A DNA stretch of 64,000 bases from JAWLHU01 sp041690255 (lineage in GTDB: Bacteria; Bacillota; Sulfobacillia; Symbiobacteriales; Symbiobacteriaceae), in the NCBI GenBank assembly GCA_041690255.1, contig JAWLHU010000001.1:496001-560000 (forward strand). The letters run 5' to 3'. The translations under genes were made by a program, and so were the position numbers. Below, piece after piece: positions 42,049 through 49,952 of the stretch; the stretch's first letter is position 1; the number at the start of each line of letters is the position of its first letter. Under the pieces are notes generated by a model that did no database searches, was not told where the DNA came from, and worked only from the letters and a program-made list of their open reading frames with translations.

Positions 42049-42501
42049 TCACGGAAGGAGCCCTGCCGCCGTCCGGCTCTTTTCCGGCAGAAACTCGGCT
42101 GCCTGAAAATGCAGGGCGAGGCATTCGCCGTGAACCGGATGAAGGTAGCGGGTGACGGGAATCGCGATGACGATATTCGGCCCCAAGTTGATCCCCAGTG
42201 CCGCGAACCCCTCCGTCAGGTCGGCCGTGATCCGGCGGCCGGCTGGGGTGACCCGAACGGGAAAGCCCCGTGGGTCTTCGGCATCGCCTGGCCAGACGAG
42301 CAGCAGCCCGCGCGACGGTACGGCGGCGACCATGATCCGGGGCGGCACCGGGCAGGTGAGGGCTCGGTCCCGGCACACCTCACGCATGGCACGTCGGAAC
42401 TTGGCGGGCCACTCCAGCGTGTTCCCCCGTGCCTGGACAGCCAGGACCTTTAGGTCGGGCTTTGCCAGGAGCAGTTGAGTGATATCGACAAAGTGGGTCA
42501 C
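42049..42501 (-). CDS. Hypothetical protein
   Basis: The 150-residue protein (from a GTG at 42501 with GAGG five bases upstream) starts MTHFVDITQLLLAKPDLKVL and contains PRIMVAAVPSRGLLLVWPGD and an alternating C-terminal half (NIVIAIPVTRYLHPVHGECLALHFQ). No membrane segment or known motif is seen. The ORF is open 20 codons further upstream to another GTG. The gene lies between the convergent MFS gene and the terminator of the flotillin operon. The family is not recognised. Confidence 0.55.
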   Translation of the reverse strand: MTHFVDITQLLLAKPDLKVLAVQARGNTLEWPAKFRRAMREVCRDRALTCPVPPRIMVAAVPSRGLLLVWPGDAEDPRGFPVRVTPAGRRITADLTEGFAALGINLGPNIVIAIPVTRYLHPVHGECLALHFQAAEFLPEKSRTAAGLLP

Positions 42502-42643
42502 GACAACCTCAGGCCTCTGCTGTCCATCGCCTGAACCTGGACGGGATGACAATCGATCCACCCCTTCTTCTCAATCAAGATGAGAATATGGATTCTAAAT
42601 CCTAATACGTAACTTGATGGAGGTTGGTTCGTACTCTGCGCGC

Positions 42644-42681
42644 AAAAAAAGCGGCCCCCGCTCTGGTGAGGGGGGCCGCTT
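42644..42681 (-). terminator. Strong terminator of the nfeD-flotillin operon
   Basis: On the minus strand AAGCGGCCCCC pairs with GGGGGCCGCTT across about 12 bases and is followed by seven Ts. It lies about 10 bp past the flotillin stop. Confidence 0.9.
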
Positions 42682-42690
42682 GTGATGAGA

Positions 42691-44262
42691 CTACTCCTCC
42701 GCCTCAGCCTGCGCCTTGGCATTCGGTGCGGGGGCCGGTGTCGCTCTGTCCTTGGTGGCGACGACGGGGACCGGATCAGACTGCACGTTACCAGTCAGTT
42801 GCTGAACCTTGGATTCGAGGCCTGGGATCTGGTGGAGCAGTTCCTGGATCGAGAGACCGGTCAGGCCTTCCAGAATCGTCGGGGCGGTGGTCGCGACGCG
42901 GGCGATGTCGCCCATGTACTTGTTGATGCCCACCTCGGCGTCCTGGCCCTGGGAGAGGATGGTGACCTTGTCGATCTTCGAGAGCGGCTCGGCAGCCGCC
43001 CGCATAAGCTCGGGCAGCACGGGGAGCAGGCGGTCGAGGATCGCTGCCTGGCCGTATTCCTTATAGGCATCGGCCTTGATCCGCATCGATTCGGCCTCGG
43101 CCTTACCCTTGGCCAGAATGACCTCGGCCTCGGCCATACCCTTTTGCCTTACCACATCGGCCTCGGCAGAGCCCTGCAACTTCTTGACCTGGGCCTCGGC
43201 CTCACCGGCGGCCTTGACCGCAGCGGCCTGGCCGGCGGCCTCGATCTCAAGCTTGCGGGCGTGGGCGCCCGAGATGGCCTCCTGGCGCTGCTTCTCGATC
43301 TCGGCCTGCTTCAGAACGGTCGCGATGAGCTCCTTCTCGCGCCGCAGGATTTCGGCCTCCTGGACCTTCACCTGCTCCATGCGCTCGACCTGCTGCACCT
43401 TGACCGACTCGGCGATCACCTGCTGCTGCATGGTGTTGGACTGAATGTCATAGGCCTTGTCGGCCGCCGCCTGCGCCTTCTTCGTCTCGGCCTCGTACTC
43501 GGCCCGCTTCAGGTTCAGGTCACGCTGTGCCTCCGCCTGTCGGGTCATGGAGGCAGCCTGCGCCAGCACGGTCTCCTGGTCGGCCTTCGCCTTGGCGACG
43601 GCGGCCTCGCGGAGGGCCTCGGCGCGCTTAATCTCGGTGTCACGATGCGCCTCGGCAGCGGCAATCTCGGCCGCCCGCTTGATCCGCTCAGTGTCGGGCC
43701 GGCCCATGTTGGCAATGTAGTCGTTCTTGTCGCGAATCTCCTTCACGGTGAAGGAGATCACCTCGAGGCCCATCTTGGCCATATCGTCAGCGACGTTCGC
43801 CCGCATACGGTCGGCGACCATCTCGGGCTCCTTCACGATCGATTCAACCGTCAACTGGCCGATGATACCGCGCAGGTGGCCCTCCATGACCAACTTCAGG
43901 ACGCCATGGCGCTCTTCGGTCGTCTTGGAGAGGAACTGCTCGGCGGCGGTCAGAATCGACTCTGTGTCCGACTTGACCTTGATCTGAGCCACTGCCTCGA
44001 CGGTGACGGAGACGCCTTGCGCCGTGTAGAAATCCTGCTGCGGGACTACGTCGAAAGACATCAGTTCCAGCGAGAGCTCCTGGGCCGACTGCACCAGGGG
44101 CCAGACAATGAGGCCGCCACCCTTGGAGACCCGCGGACCACCCAGACCGTATACGATCAGGGCTCGGTTCGGCGGTACCTTGCGGTACATGGAGGCCGCC
44201 AGGCCGACGAGCAACAGGATACCCAAAATGGTCAAACCAGCAATGATCAACGGACCACTCAT
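42691..44262 (-). CDS. floT: Flotillin-like SPFH/band-7 protein
   Basis: The roughly 523-residue protein has one N-terminal membrane anchor (PLIIAGLTILGILLLVGLAA), an SPFH domain (about residues 30-200, with FTVKEIRDKNDYIANMGRPD) and a very long Ala/Glu/Lys-rich coiled coil (residues 205-410). The C-terminal domain is DRLLPVLPELMRAAAEPLSK. It matches FloT/YuaG proteins, which form membrane microdomain scaffolds. ATG 44262 is preferred over TTG 44271 because of spacing to GGGGGG. The tail is Ala/Pro/Glu-rich. It follows an NfeD-like gene by 15 bp, the usual yuaF-yuaG pairing. Confidence 0.93.
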   Translation of the reverse strand: MSGPLIIAGLTILGILLLVGLAASMYRKVPPNRALIVYGLGGPRVSKGGGLIVWPLVQSAQELSLELMSFDVVPQQDFYTAQGVSVTVEAVAQIKVKSDTESILTAAEQFLSKTTEERHGVLKLVMEGHLRGIIGQLTVESIVKEPEMVADRMRANVADDMAKMGLEVISFTVKEIRDKNDYIANMGRPDTERIKRAAEIAAAEAHRDTEIKRAEALREAAVAKAKADQETVLAQAASMTRQAEAQRDLNLKRAEYEAETKKAQAAADKAYDIQSNTMQQQVIAESVKVQQVERMEQVKVQEAEILRREKELIATVLKQAEIEKQRQEAISGAHARKLEIEAAGQAAAVKAAGEAEAQVKKLQGSAEADVVRQKGMAEAEVILAKGKAEAESMRIKADAYKEYGQAAILDRLLPVLPELMRAAAEPLSKIDKVTILSQGQDAEVGINKYMGDIARVATTAPTILEGLTGLSIQELLHQIPGLESKVQQLTGNVQSDPVPVVATKDRATPAPAPNAKAQAEAEE

Positions 44263-44277
44263 GAAGCTCAATCCCCC

Positions 44278-44943
44278 CTACTCCGATTTTTGATCCATGA
44301 ACTCACGCCAGAGTTGGACGTAGGCAATGCCCTTCTCATAGCGAAGGATCACAACCTCTTCGCCCTTCGCGATGGGTTTGCCATCGAACGAACGAGCTGA
44401 CGAGACCATACGGGACTCCTGCTGTGTGTATACCACCTCACCGGTCCCCTCCTCACGGATCGGGACCGTCAACTTGCCGACGAGCCCGATATAGGAGGTG
44501 GGGCCGAGGGCCCGCTCACCACGCTTCAGGAAAGACTGGAACCGGTAGATAAGCCAGGCCGTGGAGAGGCCGCCGGCAGACGCCAACAGCAGGGGGAGCA
44601 GCAACCCGGCGACACCGTAGGTGGTGGTCAGGTACCCGAGCCCACCGAACCCCATAATGGCCGCCACGATCGTCTGGAAGTTGACCGGGGAGATCGCACC
44701 GATCTGTGCGCTCCCGTGGTCTGCGTGCCCGACGTGAGCGCCGTGGCCCGTATCCACGTGGCCAAAATCGACATGGCCGAGATCAACGGAGCCGGCATCG
44801 GCACCAAAGTCCCCTCCGGCGTGACCGGCGGAGAGGTCGCCGCCCGCACCATGGCCTCCGCCCAGGTCAACCACGCCAAGGATGACAGAGACTACGGTCA
44901 GGCCGAATCCGACGTAGAACATGTAGAGGAAGAGGGACGTCAT
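44278..44943 (-). CDS. NfeD/YuaF-like membrane protein with His-rich segment
   Basis: The 221-residue protein has an N-terminal helix (MTSLFLYMFYVGFGLTVVSV), then a 50-residue Gly/His/Asp-rich segment (GGHGAGGDLSAGHAGGDFGA, DLGHVDFGHVDTGHGAHVGH). Two more helices and a C-terminal OB-fold (SYIGLVGKLTVPIREEGTGE ... IAKGEEVVILRYEKGIAYVQ) follow, as in NfeD1b/YuaF. It partners flotillin in the membrane. AAGGAGG is eight bases before ATG 44943. The His-rich stretch is unusual and could bind metal ions. Confidence 0.88.
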   Translation of the reverse strand: MTSLFLYMFYVGFGLTVVSVILGVVDLGGGHGAGGDLSAGHAGGDFGADAGSVDLGHVDFGHVDTGHGAHVGHADHGSAQIGAISPVNFQTIVAAIMGFGGLGYLTTTYGVAGLLLPLLLASAGGLSTAWLIYRFQSFLKRGERALGPTSYIGLVGKLTVPIREEGTGEVVYTQQESRMVSSARSFDGKPIAKGEEVVILRYEKGIAYVQLWREFMDQKSE

Positions 44944-45071
44944 GAGGACAACCTCCTTGCAGGGGACGGGCCGGTGCCGGGCGCCGGCGGTTTCTGTTCC
45001 CAATATAAAGAGCAAATTCAGCAGGTGTTTGGTTCTCTCCTCGTCCGAAAACCGGAGCCAGCGGTACGAAT

Positions 45072-45905
45072 CTACAGCCCGTGTTTGCGCCGGGTCTCCT
45101 CTACCTGGATGATGTGGTGGATCGCATGGCCCCCCACCTGCCGGAGCAGGTCGCGAACCTCGGCTTGGTACCCGCTGGGCCACTGGACCCCGCGAGAGAG
45201 TGCACCCGGCAGGTGCTCTACCGCCTCCAGTGTCCAGGCGCGGGAGGCGCTGAGGAGATCCACAGCCGGGCCGATCGGACGCTCTCCACAGCGGAGACCA
45301 GCCATCCACTCATCGGGCTCCCACAGGTCCGGATGAATCGTCCGCCCGGGCAGCGCCAGAGCCATGCGGATCACCTGGTAGGTGGCCAGGTCGGAGTCCA
45401 CGAGGTGGTGCACGATCTCTCGAACCGTCCACTTGCCCGGGGCCCGGGGGAGGTCGAGGTCGGCCTCACGCAGGCCGTCCACGGCCAGCCGGAGCCGTTC
45501 AGGGCCGCTGCGGTAGAGGGCAAGCACCTCTTCGTCGGCCAGGGGAAGCGACTCCCAGAAGGCAAGGAGATAGCCGTCGGGGTCCGGCAGGAGCAGGTGG
45601 CGGTACCCCGGATAGGGCGTAACAGGCTCCCCGCTCATCAACCCCCGGTTCCTGAACGCAGCGGACAGCGCCGACACGTCTGGCCGGTGGAGATAGACCC
45701 AGGCTCCCGGTCCCGCCAGCGGCACTCCCGGCGGTGGGACCAGGTCAGGGCCGACCAGTAGCAGGACGACGCCACCCGGCCCAATGACCTGGGCCAGACC
45801 GTCATCCAGGTTTGTGGTGAAGTCCGGGAGCGACTGGTAGAATTGAAGCGACCGCTCCAGATCTGCCACCCGCAGGACGGCCTGGGGCTTCCTCCGTTCG
45901 GGCAT
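45072..45905 (-). CDS. Fusion of VOC (glyoxalase-like) and DinB-like domains
   Basis: The 277-residue protein combines a VOC-fold half (residues 1-120: AVLRVADLERSLQFYQSLPD ... YRHLLLPDPDGYLLAFWE) and a DinB/DUF664 four-helix half (residues 130-277). The second half has metal ligands apparent in REIVHHLVDSDLATYQ and VGGHAIHHIIQVEE. DinB-family enzymes are metal-dependent thiol transferases in low-GC Gram-positives. The VOC half may act as resistance or isomerase domain. This fusion is uncommon in my experience. The gene stands alone; GAGGTGATGAATC precedes the ATG. Confidence 0.82.
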   Translation of the reverse strand: MPERRKPQAVLRVADLERSLQFYQSLPDFTTNLDDGLAQVIGPGGVVLLLVGPDLVPPPGVPLAGPGAWVYLHRPDVSALSAAFRNRGLMSGEPVTPYPGYRHLLLPDPDGYLLAFWESLPLADEEVLALYRSGPERLRLAVDGLREADLDLPRAPGKWTVREIVHHLVDSDLATYQVIRMALALPGRTIHPDLWEPDEWMAGLRCGERPIGPAVDLLSASRAWTLEAVEHLPGALSRGVQWPSGYQAEVRDLLRQVGGHAIHHIIQVEETRRKHGL

Positions 45906-46112
45906 GATTCATCACCTCAGAAACTAGAAGTTCCCTTTCGATTGTAGACAACCCTCTTTTTCCGACGCCATGAAGAACTAGCGATGTACATACACGGGGG
46001 TTATTGGGGTGACAGCGTGAATGACCCGGGCACAGAAGGCTGAACCTACCTGCGAGGGGCGTCATTTGGCTGGCAGAACGTTGCCATACGCAAGGGAGGC
46101 CGTACGGACAAG

Positions 46113-47048
46113 ATGTCCAAGATCGTGCTCATTGGTTGCGGCGCTGTAGGTGCCACTTTCGCATACACGGTGCTGCTGAAGGGGATCGCCACCGAGTTGA
46201 TCGTGATCGATGCCAACCGGGAGAAGGCGCTGGGCGACGTCCTGGACCTGAACCACGGTGTCATGCTCGCCAACCCGATGCGGATCTCCCTGGGAGACTA
46301 TCCGGACTGCGCCGGGGCGGATATCATCGTCATTACGGCCGGGGCGGCGCAACGGCCCGGCGAGACCCGCATCGACCTGATGAACCGGAATGTGGCGATT
46401 TTCGACTCCATCATCAAACAGGTAACTCAGCACAATCAAGATGGGATCCTTCTGATTGCCACCAACCCGGTTGACATTATGACTCAGGTGGCATTAAAGC
46501 TCTCTGGTTGGCCGAAAGAGCGGGTGATGGGTTCCGGGACCCTGCTGGACAGCTCGCGGTTCCGCTATCTGATCGCAGAGCGGCTCCGGGTTGATCCACG
46601 GTCGGTCCATGGCACGATCATCGGGGAGCATGGGGACAGTGAAGTCGCTGTCTGGTCAGGGACCAGCGTGGCTGGCGTTTCCCTTGACTACCCCGGCTCC
46701 GGCGAACGCTGGCACATTGAGCCCCGGGAGCGCGAGCGAATCTACACGGAGACCCGTACGGCGGCGTATAGCATTATCGAGAAGAAAGGCGCTACGTTCT
46801 ACGCCATCGCGCTGGCGCTGGGCCGCATTTGTGAGGCGATCCTTCAGGATCAGCGTTCGATCCTGCCGGTCTCTTCGTACCTGGAGGATTACTTTGGGAT
46901 CAGCGGGGTCTGTCTGGGGGTTCCGACGGTGGTGGGACGACAGGGGGTAGGTGAGGTGATCCCGATTCCGCTGTCGGAGGAGGAGGAGGAGGCCCTGAGA
47001 GCGTCTGCGGCCAAGCTGAAGGCATTCCTCAACGAGATTGGCTTCTAG
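46113..47048 (+). CDS. ldh: L-lactate dehydrogenase
   Basis: The 311-residue NAD-dependent enzyme has the Rossmann start IVLIGCGAVGATFAYTVLLK, the mobile loop GAAQRPGETRIDLM whose Gln directs pyruvate rather than oxaloacetate specificity, and the catalytic His in IIGEHGDSEVAVWS. It interconverts pyruvate and lactate for redox balance in fermentation. ATG 46113 lies 30 bp behind AAGGGAGG-like sequence; spacing is long. A strong terminator follows. It stands alone between a divergent VOC-DinB gene and the Fur-family gene. Confidence 0.93.
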   Translation: MSKIVLIGCGAVGATFAYTVLLKGIATELIVIDANREKALGDVLDLNHGVMLANPMRISLGDYPDCAGADIIVITAGAAQRPGETRIDLMNRNVAIFDSIIKQVTQHNQDGILLIATNPVDIMTQVALKLSGWPKERVMGSGTLLDSSRFRYLIAERLRVDPRSVHGTIIGEHGDSEVAVWSGTSVAGVSLDYPGSGERWHIEPRERERIYTETRTAAYSIIEKKGATFYAIALALGRICEAILQDQRSILPVSSYLEDYFGISGVCLGVPTVVGRQGVGEVIPIPLSEEEEEALRASAAKLKAFLNEIGF

Positions 47049-47051
47049 CCC

Positions 47052-47075
47052 GGAGGGGGGAGACCCCCTCCTTTT
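47052..47075 (+). terminator. Rho-independent terminator of ldh
   Basis: GGAGGGG and CCCCTCC pair around GGAGAC and are followed by TTTT. It lies 4 bp after the ldh stop. Confidence 0.8.
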
Positions 47076-47157
47076 GTGTACACGATCATCCCAAGCGCCT
47101 GTATCGGACAAGAGGTCACAGGGGTATTGCTTGCACGTGACTTCTGGTATACTATGA

Positions 47158-47172
47158 TTAGAATGATTCTCA
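47158..47172 (+). promoter_or_regulatory. PerR/Fur-type box before the Fur-family gene
   Basis: TTAGAATGATTCTCA is a 7-1-7 inverted repeat with one mismatch, similar to PerR boxes (TTATAATnATTATAA). It overlaps the likely promoter (TTGCTT, 17-bp spacer, TACTAT), implying autoregulation. Confidence 0.65.
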
Positions 47173-47191
47173 GCGCCAGGGGTGAGTTACG

Positions 47192-47671
47192 ATGACGACA
47201 GCCGGTCCAGGCGTGCAGTATTCCCACGCCGATGACCGCTTCTCCGCCGGCTTGCGGGCCGCAGGCCTCAAGGTGACGGCGCAGCGGAGCGCCATTTGCC
47301 GCGCCCTGGCGGAGATGACAGGAACACATCATCCTACCGTGCAAGATGTCTTTGAGTCGGCCCGCCGGACCTACTCCGGGGTCAGCCTGGCCACCGTTTA
47401 CAATACGCTGAGTGTGCTCAAGGACCAGGGGATGCTCTATGAACTGGGGCCCGACATGGACGGAGCCGTTCACTATGAGCTGGACACCGATACCCATATC
47501 AATGTGGTCTGCATACGGTGCAAGCGGATTGTCGACCTTCACCATGCCGACGCCGCTGACGTGGAGGAAGAGGTGACCCGAGAGACCGGTTTCCAGCTAA
47601 TCGGCGGCCAGGTCCTCTATTATGGTATCTGCCCGGATTGCTCGAGGGATCGCCGGCATGTAGCTGACTGA
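47192..47671 (+). CDS. perR: Fur-family regulator, PerR-like
   Basis: The 159-residue protein has the Fur winged helix (GLKVTAQRSAICRALAEM, SLATVYNTLSVLKDQG) and two structural-zinc cysteine pairs (CIRC, Cys107/110; CPDC, Cys147/150). Of the PerR regulatory ligands, His47 and Asp115 and one His (102) align. The other two positions read Glu96 and Asn104 where B. subtilis PerR has Asp85 and His93. It probably controls its own gene and the metal ATPase downstream, both preceded by TTAGAAT boxes. ATG 47192 has GGGGTGAG upstream. It may respond to iron/manganese and peroxide, or sense differently because of the ligand changes. Confidence 0.85.
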   Translation: MTTAGPGVQYSHADDRFSAGLRAAGLKVTAQRSAICRALAEMTGTHHPTVQDVFESARRTYSGVSLATVYNTLSVLKDQGMLYELGPDMDGAVHYELDTDTHINVVCIRCKRIVDLHHADAADVEEEVTRETGFQLIGGQVLYYGICPDCSRDRRHVAD

Positions 47672-47689
47672 ATATCCTCTTACCTTCTC

Positions 47690-47717
47690 GCCCTGCCATC
47701 TGATGGCGGGGCTTTTT
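47690..47717 (+). terminator. Terminator after the PerR-like gene
   Basis: GCCCTGCCAT pairs with ATGGCGGGGC (one G-U), loop CTG, followed by five Ts. Confidence 0.85.
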
Positions 47718-47769
47718 CCATTGTCCGCGATTTTTACGCGCGAAGTCTTGCCAGGGTGGCGACTTTTGG

Positions 47770-47800
47770 TTAGAATGGCTCTAGATTAGAATCGTTCTAA
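47770..47800 (+). promoter_or_regulatory. Tandem PerR-like boxes before the metal ATPase
   Basis: TTAGAATGGCTCTAG (47770-47784) and TTAGAATCGTTCTAA (47786-47800) are two adjacent inverted-repeat boxes that share TTAGAAT with the box upstream of the PerR-like gene. Confidence 0.7.
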
Positions 47801-47828
47801 AAGAGTCAAGGGGAGGACGCACCTGCCG

Positions 47829-49796
47829 ATGATGAGACTGCTACGTTGGAAGATGGATGAGGAGTTGCGCCCTCTTGTGCGGGCCACCATCCTGAGTGCC
47901 CTTTTTCTGGCCACAGGTTGGGTCCTGGAGCGCCCCGCGTTTGGCTTGCCGTTCTGGGCGGCCATGGGCGCCTACCTGCTGGCCTATCTCTCGGGTGGTT
48001 ACCTGCGGGTGATCGATGGCCTGGAGGCCCTTCGCAAGGGGAGCCTGAACATTGACATGCTCATGGTCCTGGGCGCCGTGGGGGCCGCCTTCCTTGGACG
48101 CTGGAGTGAGGGTGCGGTCCTGATCTTCCTCTTTGCTCTCTCTAATGCCCTGGAGGAGTTCGCTGCCGGACGGACCCGGAAGGCGATTGAATCCCTCATG
48201 ACCCTCCGGCCTGACAAGGCGCTCGTCCGCCGGCCCGTTGGTTCGGAGGAGCTGATCGGGGTCGAAGAGGTCCGACTCGGCGACTGGGTGGTCGTAAGGC
48301 CCGGAGAGCGGCTTGCGGTGGATGGAGACGTGATTGAGGGGCGTTCCGCCCTCGACCAACAGGTGATCACGGGCGAGTCGGTGCCGGTCGATAAAGAGCC
48401 GGGTATGCCGGTCTTTGCCGGCAGTCTGAACACGAACGGGCGGCTGGTGGTCCGGGTCACCAAGCTAGCCACCGAGTCTACCCTTGCACGGATCATTTCG
48501 CTGGTGGAGCACGCCCAGGAGCACAAGGCCAAGTCCCAGCGCATGGTCGACTGGATCGACCGGTATTACACGCTGTTGGTGGTGGCGGTTGCGATCATCG
48601 CCTGGGTTGCGCCCCCGCTGGTCGCCGGGTGGGCTTGGGGTGAGAGCTTCTACCTGGCCATGCAGCTGCTTGTGGTCATGTCCCCCTGCGCCCTGGTGAT
48701 TGCCACCCCGGCCGCCCTTCTGTCCGGGGTAGCGGCGGGGGCCCGGCGCGGCATTCTCTTCAAGGGCGGAGCCTATTTGGAGCGGGCCGGCCAGATCAGG
48801 GTGGTCGCCTTCGACAAGACTGGCACGCTGACGGAGGGCAAGCCGCGGCTCACCTCGCTGCACCCCGCTCCCGGCGTCGGCGAGGAGGAGATGCTCCGCC
48901 TGGCCGCCGCGGCCGAGGAGCACTCGAGCCACCCGCTGGCCGTGGCGATTGTGAATCACGCACGGGCCCGTCTCGGGTCCATACCCTCAGCAGACGAGGT
49001 GAACGAGCAGCCCGGCGTGGGTGTGACTGCGCAGGTATTGGGCCGGGAGGTCCGGGTCGGCAGCCGCCGCCTTGCCAGCATCGCACCAGGTAGCTGGCTG
49101 CAGGAGCAGGCGGAGCGGTTGGAGGACCAGGGGGAGACCGCTGTGCTGCTCCTGGTGGACGGTGAACCTTTCGGTGTGATTGGGATTGCCGACACCCTGC
49201 GGGCAAACGCGAGGGCGGCCATCGCTGCACTCCATGCCAGCGGGGTCGAGAAGGTGATCATGCTGACCGGAGACAACGAGCGGGTCGCGGCTACCGTTGC
49301 GGCGCAGGTCGGGGTCGACGAGTACAAGGCCTCCCTTCTGCCCGACGAGAAGCTGGCCTATGTTCAGGCCCTGGAGCGGGAGTACGGGCATGTTGCCATG
49401 GTTGGCGATGGGATCAACGATGCGCCTGCGCTGGCACAGGCTAGCCTGGGGATCGCCATGGGCGGGGCGGGCAACGATGCCGCCCTCGAATCTGCCGACG
49501 TCGTCCTGATGGCCGACGATATCGGAAAGGTCTCGGAGGCTTTCCGCCTGGGCCGCAGGTCCCGCCGGGTGGTCGCTCAGAACCTGATCTTCGCAGCCGG
49601 CGTGATCGTAACCCTGGTAGGCTTCAGCCTGGCGGGCGGGCTCACCCTTCCGCTGGCTGTGGTCGGGCATGAGGGCTCGACCATTCTGGTGGCGGTCAAT
49701 GGCATGCGGCTCCTCCTGGCGGGGTGGTCCAAAGCGTCGGGCCCCTCCGGCCTCTCCCCGCAGGCGGCACAACAGGCGGAGGCCCACAGCGCCTAG
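47829..49796 (+). CDS. P1B-type heavy-metal ATPase, PfeT/ZosA-like
   Basis: The 655-residue pump has six predicted transmembrane helices, the SPC metal motif (residues 285-287), the phosphorylation site DKTGT (Asp329), an HP motif (SSHPLA) and GDGINDAPAL. The last helix has HEGST (His614). SPC plus HEG(S/G)T defines the P1B-4 group, which exports Fe(II), Co(II) or related ions. There is no N-terminal metal-binding domain. In B. subtilis the PerR-regulated member is PfeT (formerly ZosA), an iron exporter protecting from peroxide. The tandem PerR-like boxes here support that role. GGGGAGG is upstream but 12 bases from ATG 47829. Confidence 0.93.
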   Translation: MMRLLRWKMDEELRPLVRATILSALFLATGWVLERPAFGLPFWAAMGAYLLAYLSGGYLRVIDGLEALRKGSLNIDMLMVLGAVGAAFLGRWSEGAVLIFLFALSNALEEFAAGRTRKAIESLMTLRPDKALVRRPVGSEELIGVEEVRLGDWVVVRPGERLAVDGDVIEGRSALDQQVITGESVPVDKEPGMPVFAGSLNTNGRLVVRVTKLATESTLARIISLVEHAQEHKAKSQRMVDWIDRYYTLLVVAVAIIAWVAPPLVAGWAWGESFYLAMQLLVVMSPCALVIATPAALLSGVAAGARRGILFKGGAYLERAGQIRVVAFDKTGTLTEGKPRLTSLHPAPGVGEEEMLRLAAAAEEHSSHPLAVAIVNHARARLGSIPSADEVNEQPGVGVTAQVLGREVRVGSRRLASIAPGSWLQEQAERLEDQGETAVLLLVDGEPFGVIGIADTLRANARAAIAALHASGVEKVIMLTGDNERVAATVAAQVGVDEYKASLLPDEKLAYVQALEREYGHVAMVGDGINDAPALAQASLGIAMGGAGNDAALESADVVLMADDIGKVSEAFRLGRRSRRVVAQNLIFAAGVIVTLVGFSLAGGLTLPLAVVGHEGSTILVAVNGMRLLLAGWSKASGPSGLSPQAAQQAEAHSA

Positions 49797-49816
49797 GGCA
49801 GGCGATGAATATCCCG

Positions 49817-49840
49817 GGAGTCCCTCCAGGAGGGGCTCCT
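49817..49840 (+). terminator. Terminator of the metal ATPase
   Basis: GGAGTCCCT pairs with AGGGGCTCC (one G-U), followed by TTCTCATT. Confidence 0.6.
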
Positions 49841-49869
49841 TCTCATTGCAGCAACCTCCACAAAGGGTA

Positions 49870-49904
49870 TTGCATACTTATGCATCGCAAGTTATAATCA
49901 TGCA
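49870..49904 (+). promoter_or_regulatory. argG promoter with ARG-box-like operators
   Basis: TTGCAT (49870-49875), a 17-bp spacer and TATAAT (49893-49898). TGCAT-ACTT-ATGCA lies over the -35 and a second ATGCA half follows 20 bp later, as at argC and argB. Confidence 0.78.
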
Positions 49905-49952
49905 AGACATGGAACCCAGTGGACTCGTTCGAAATGAGGAGGCGCCTGCGTC

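Noticed and set aside
42682..44400. A 572-codon open frame on the plus strand
   Set aside because: Leu/Gly/Asp-rich shadow of the flotillin coiled coil on the minus strand.
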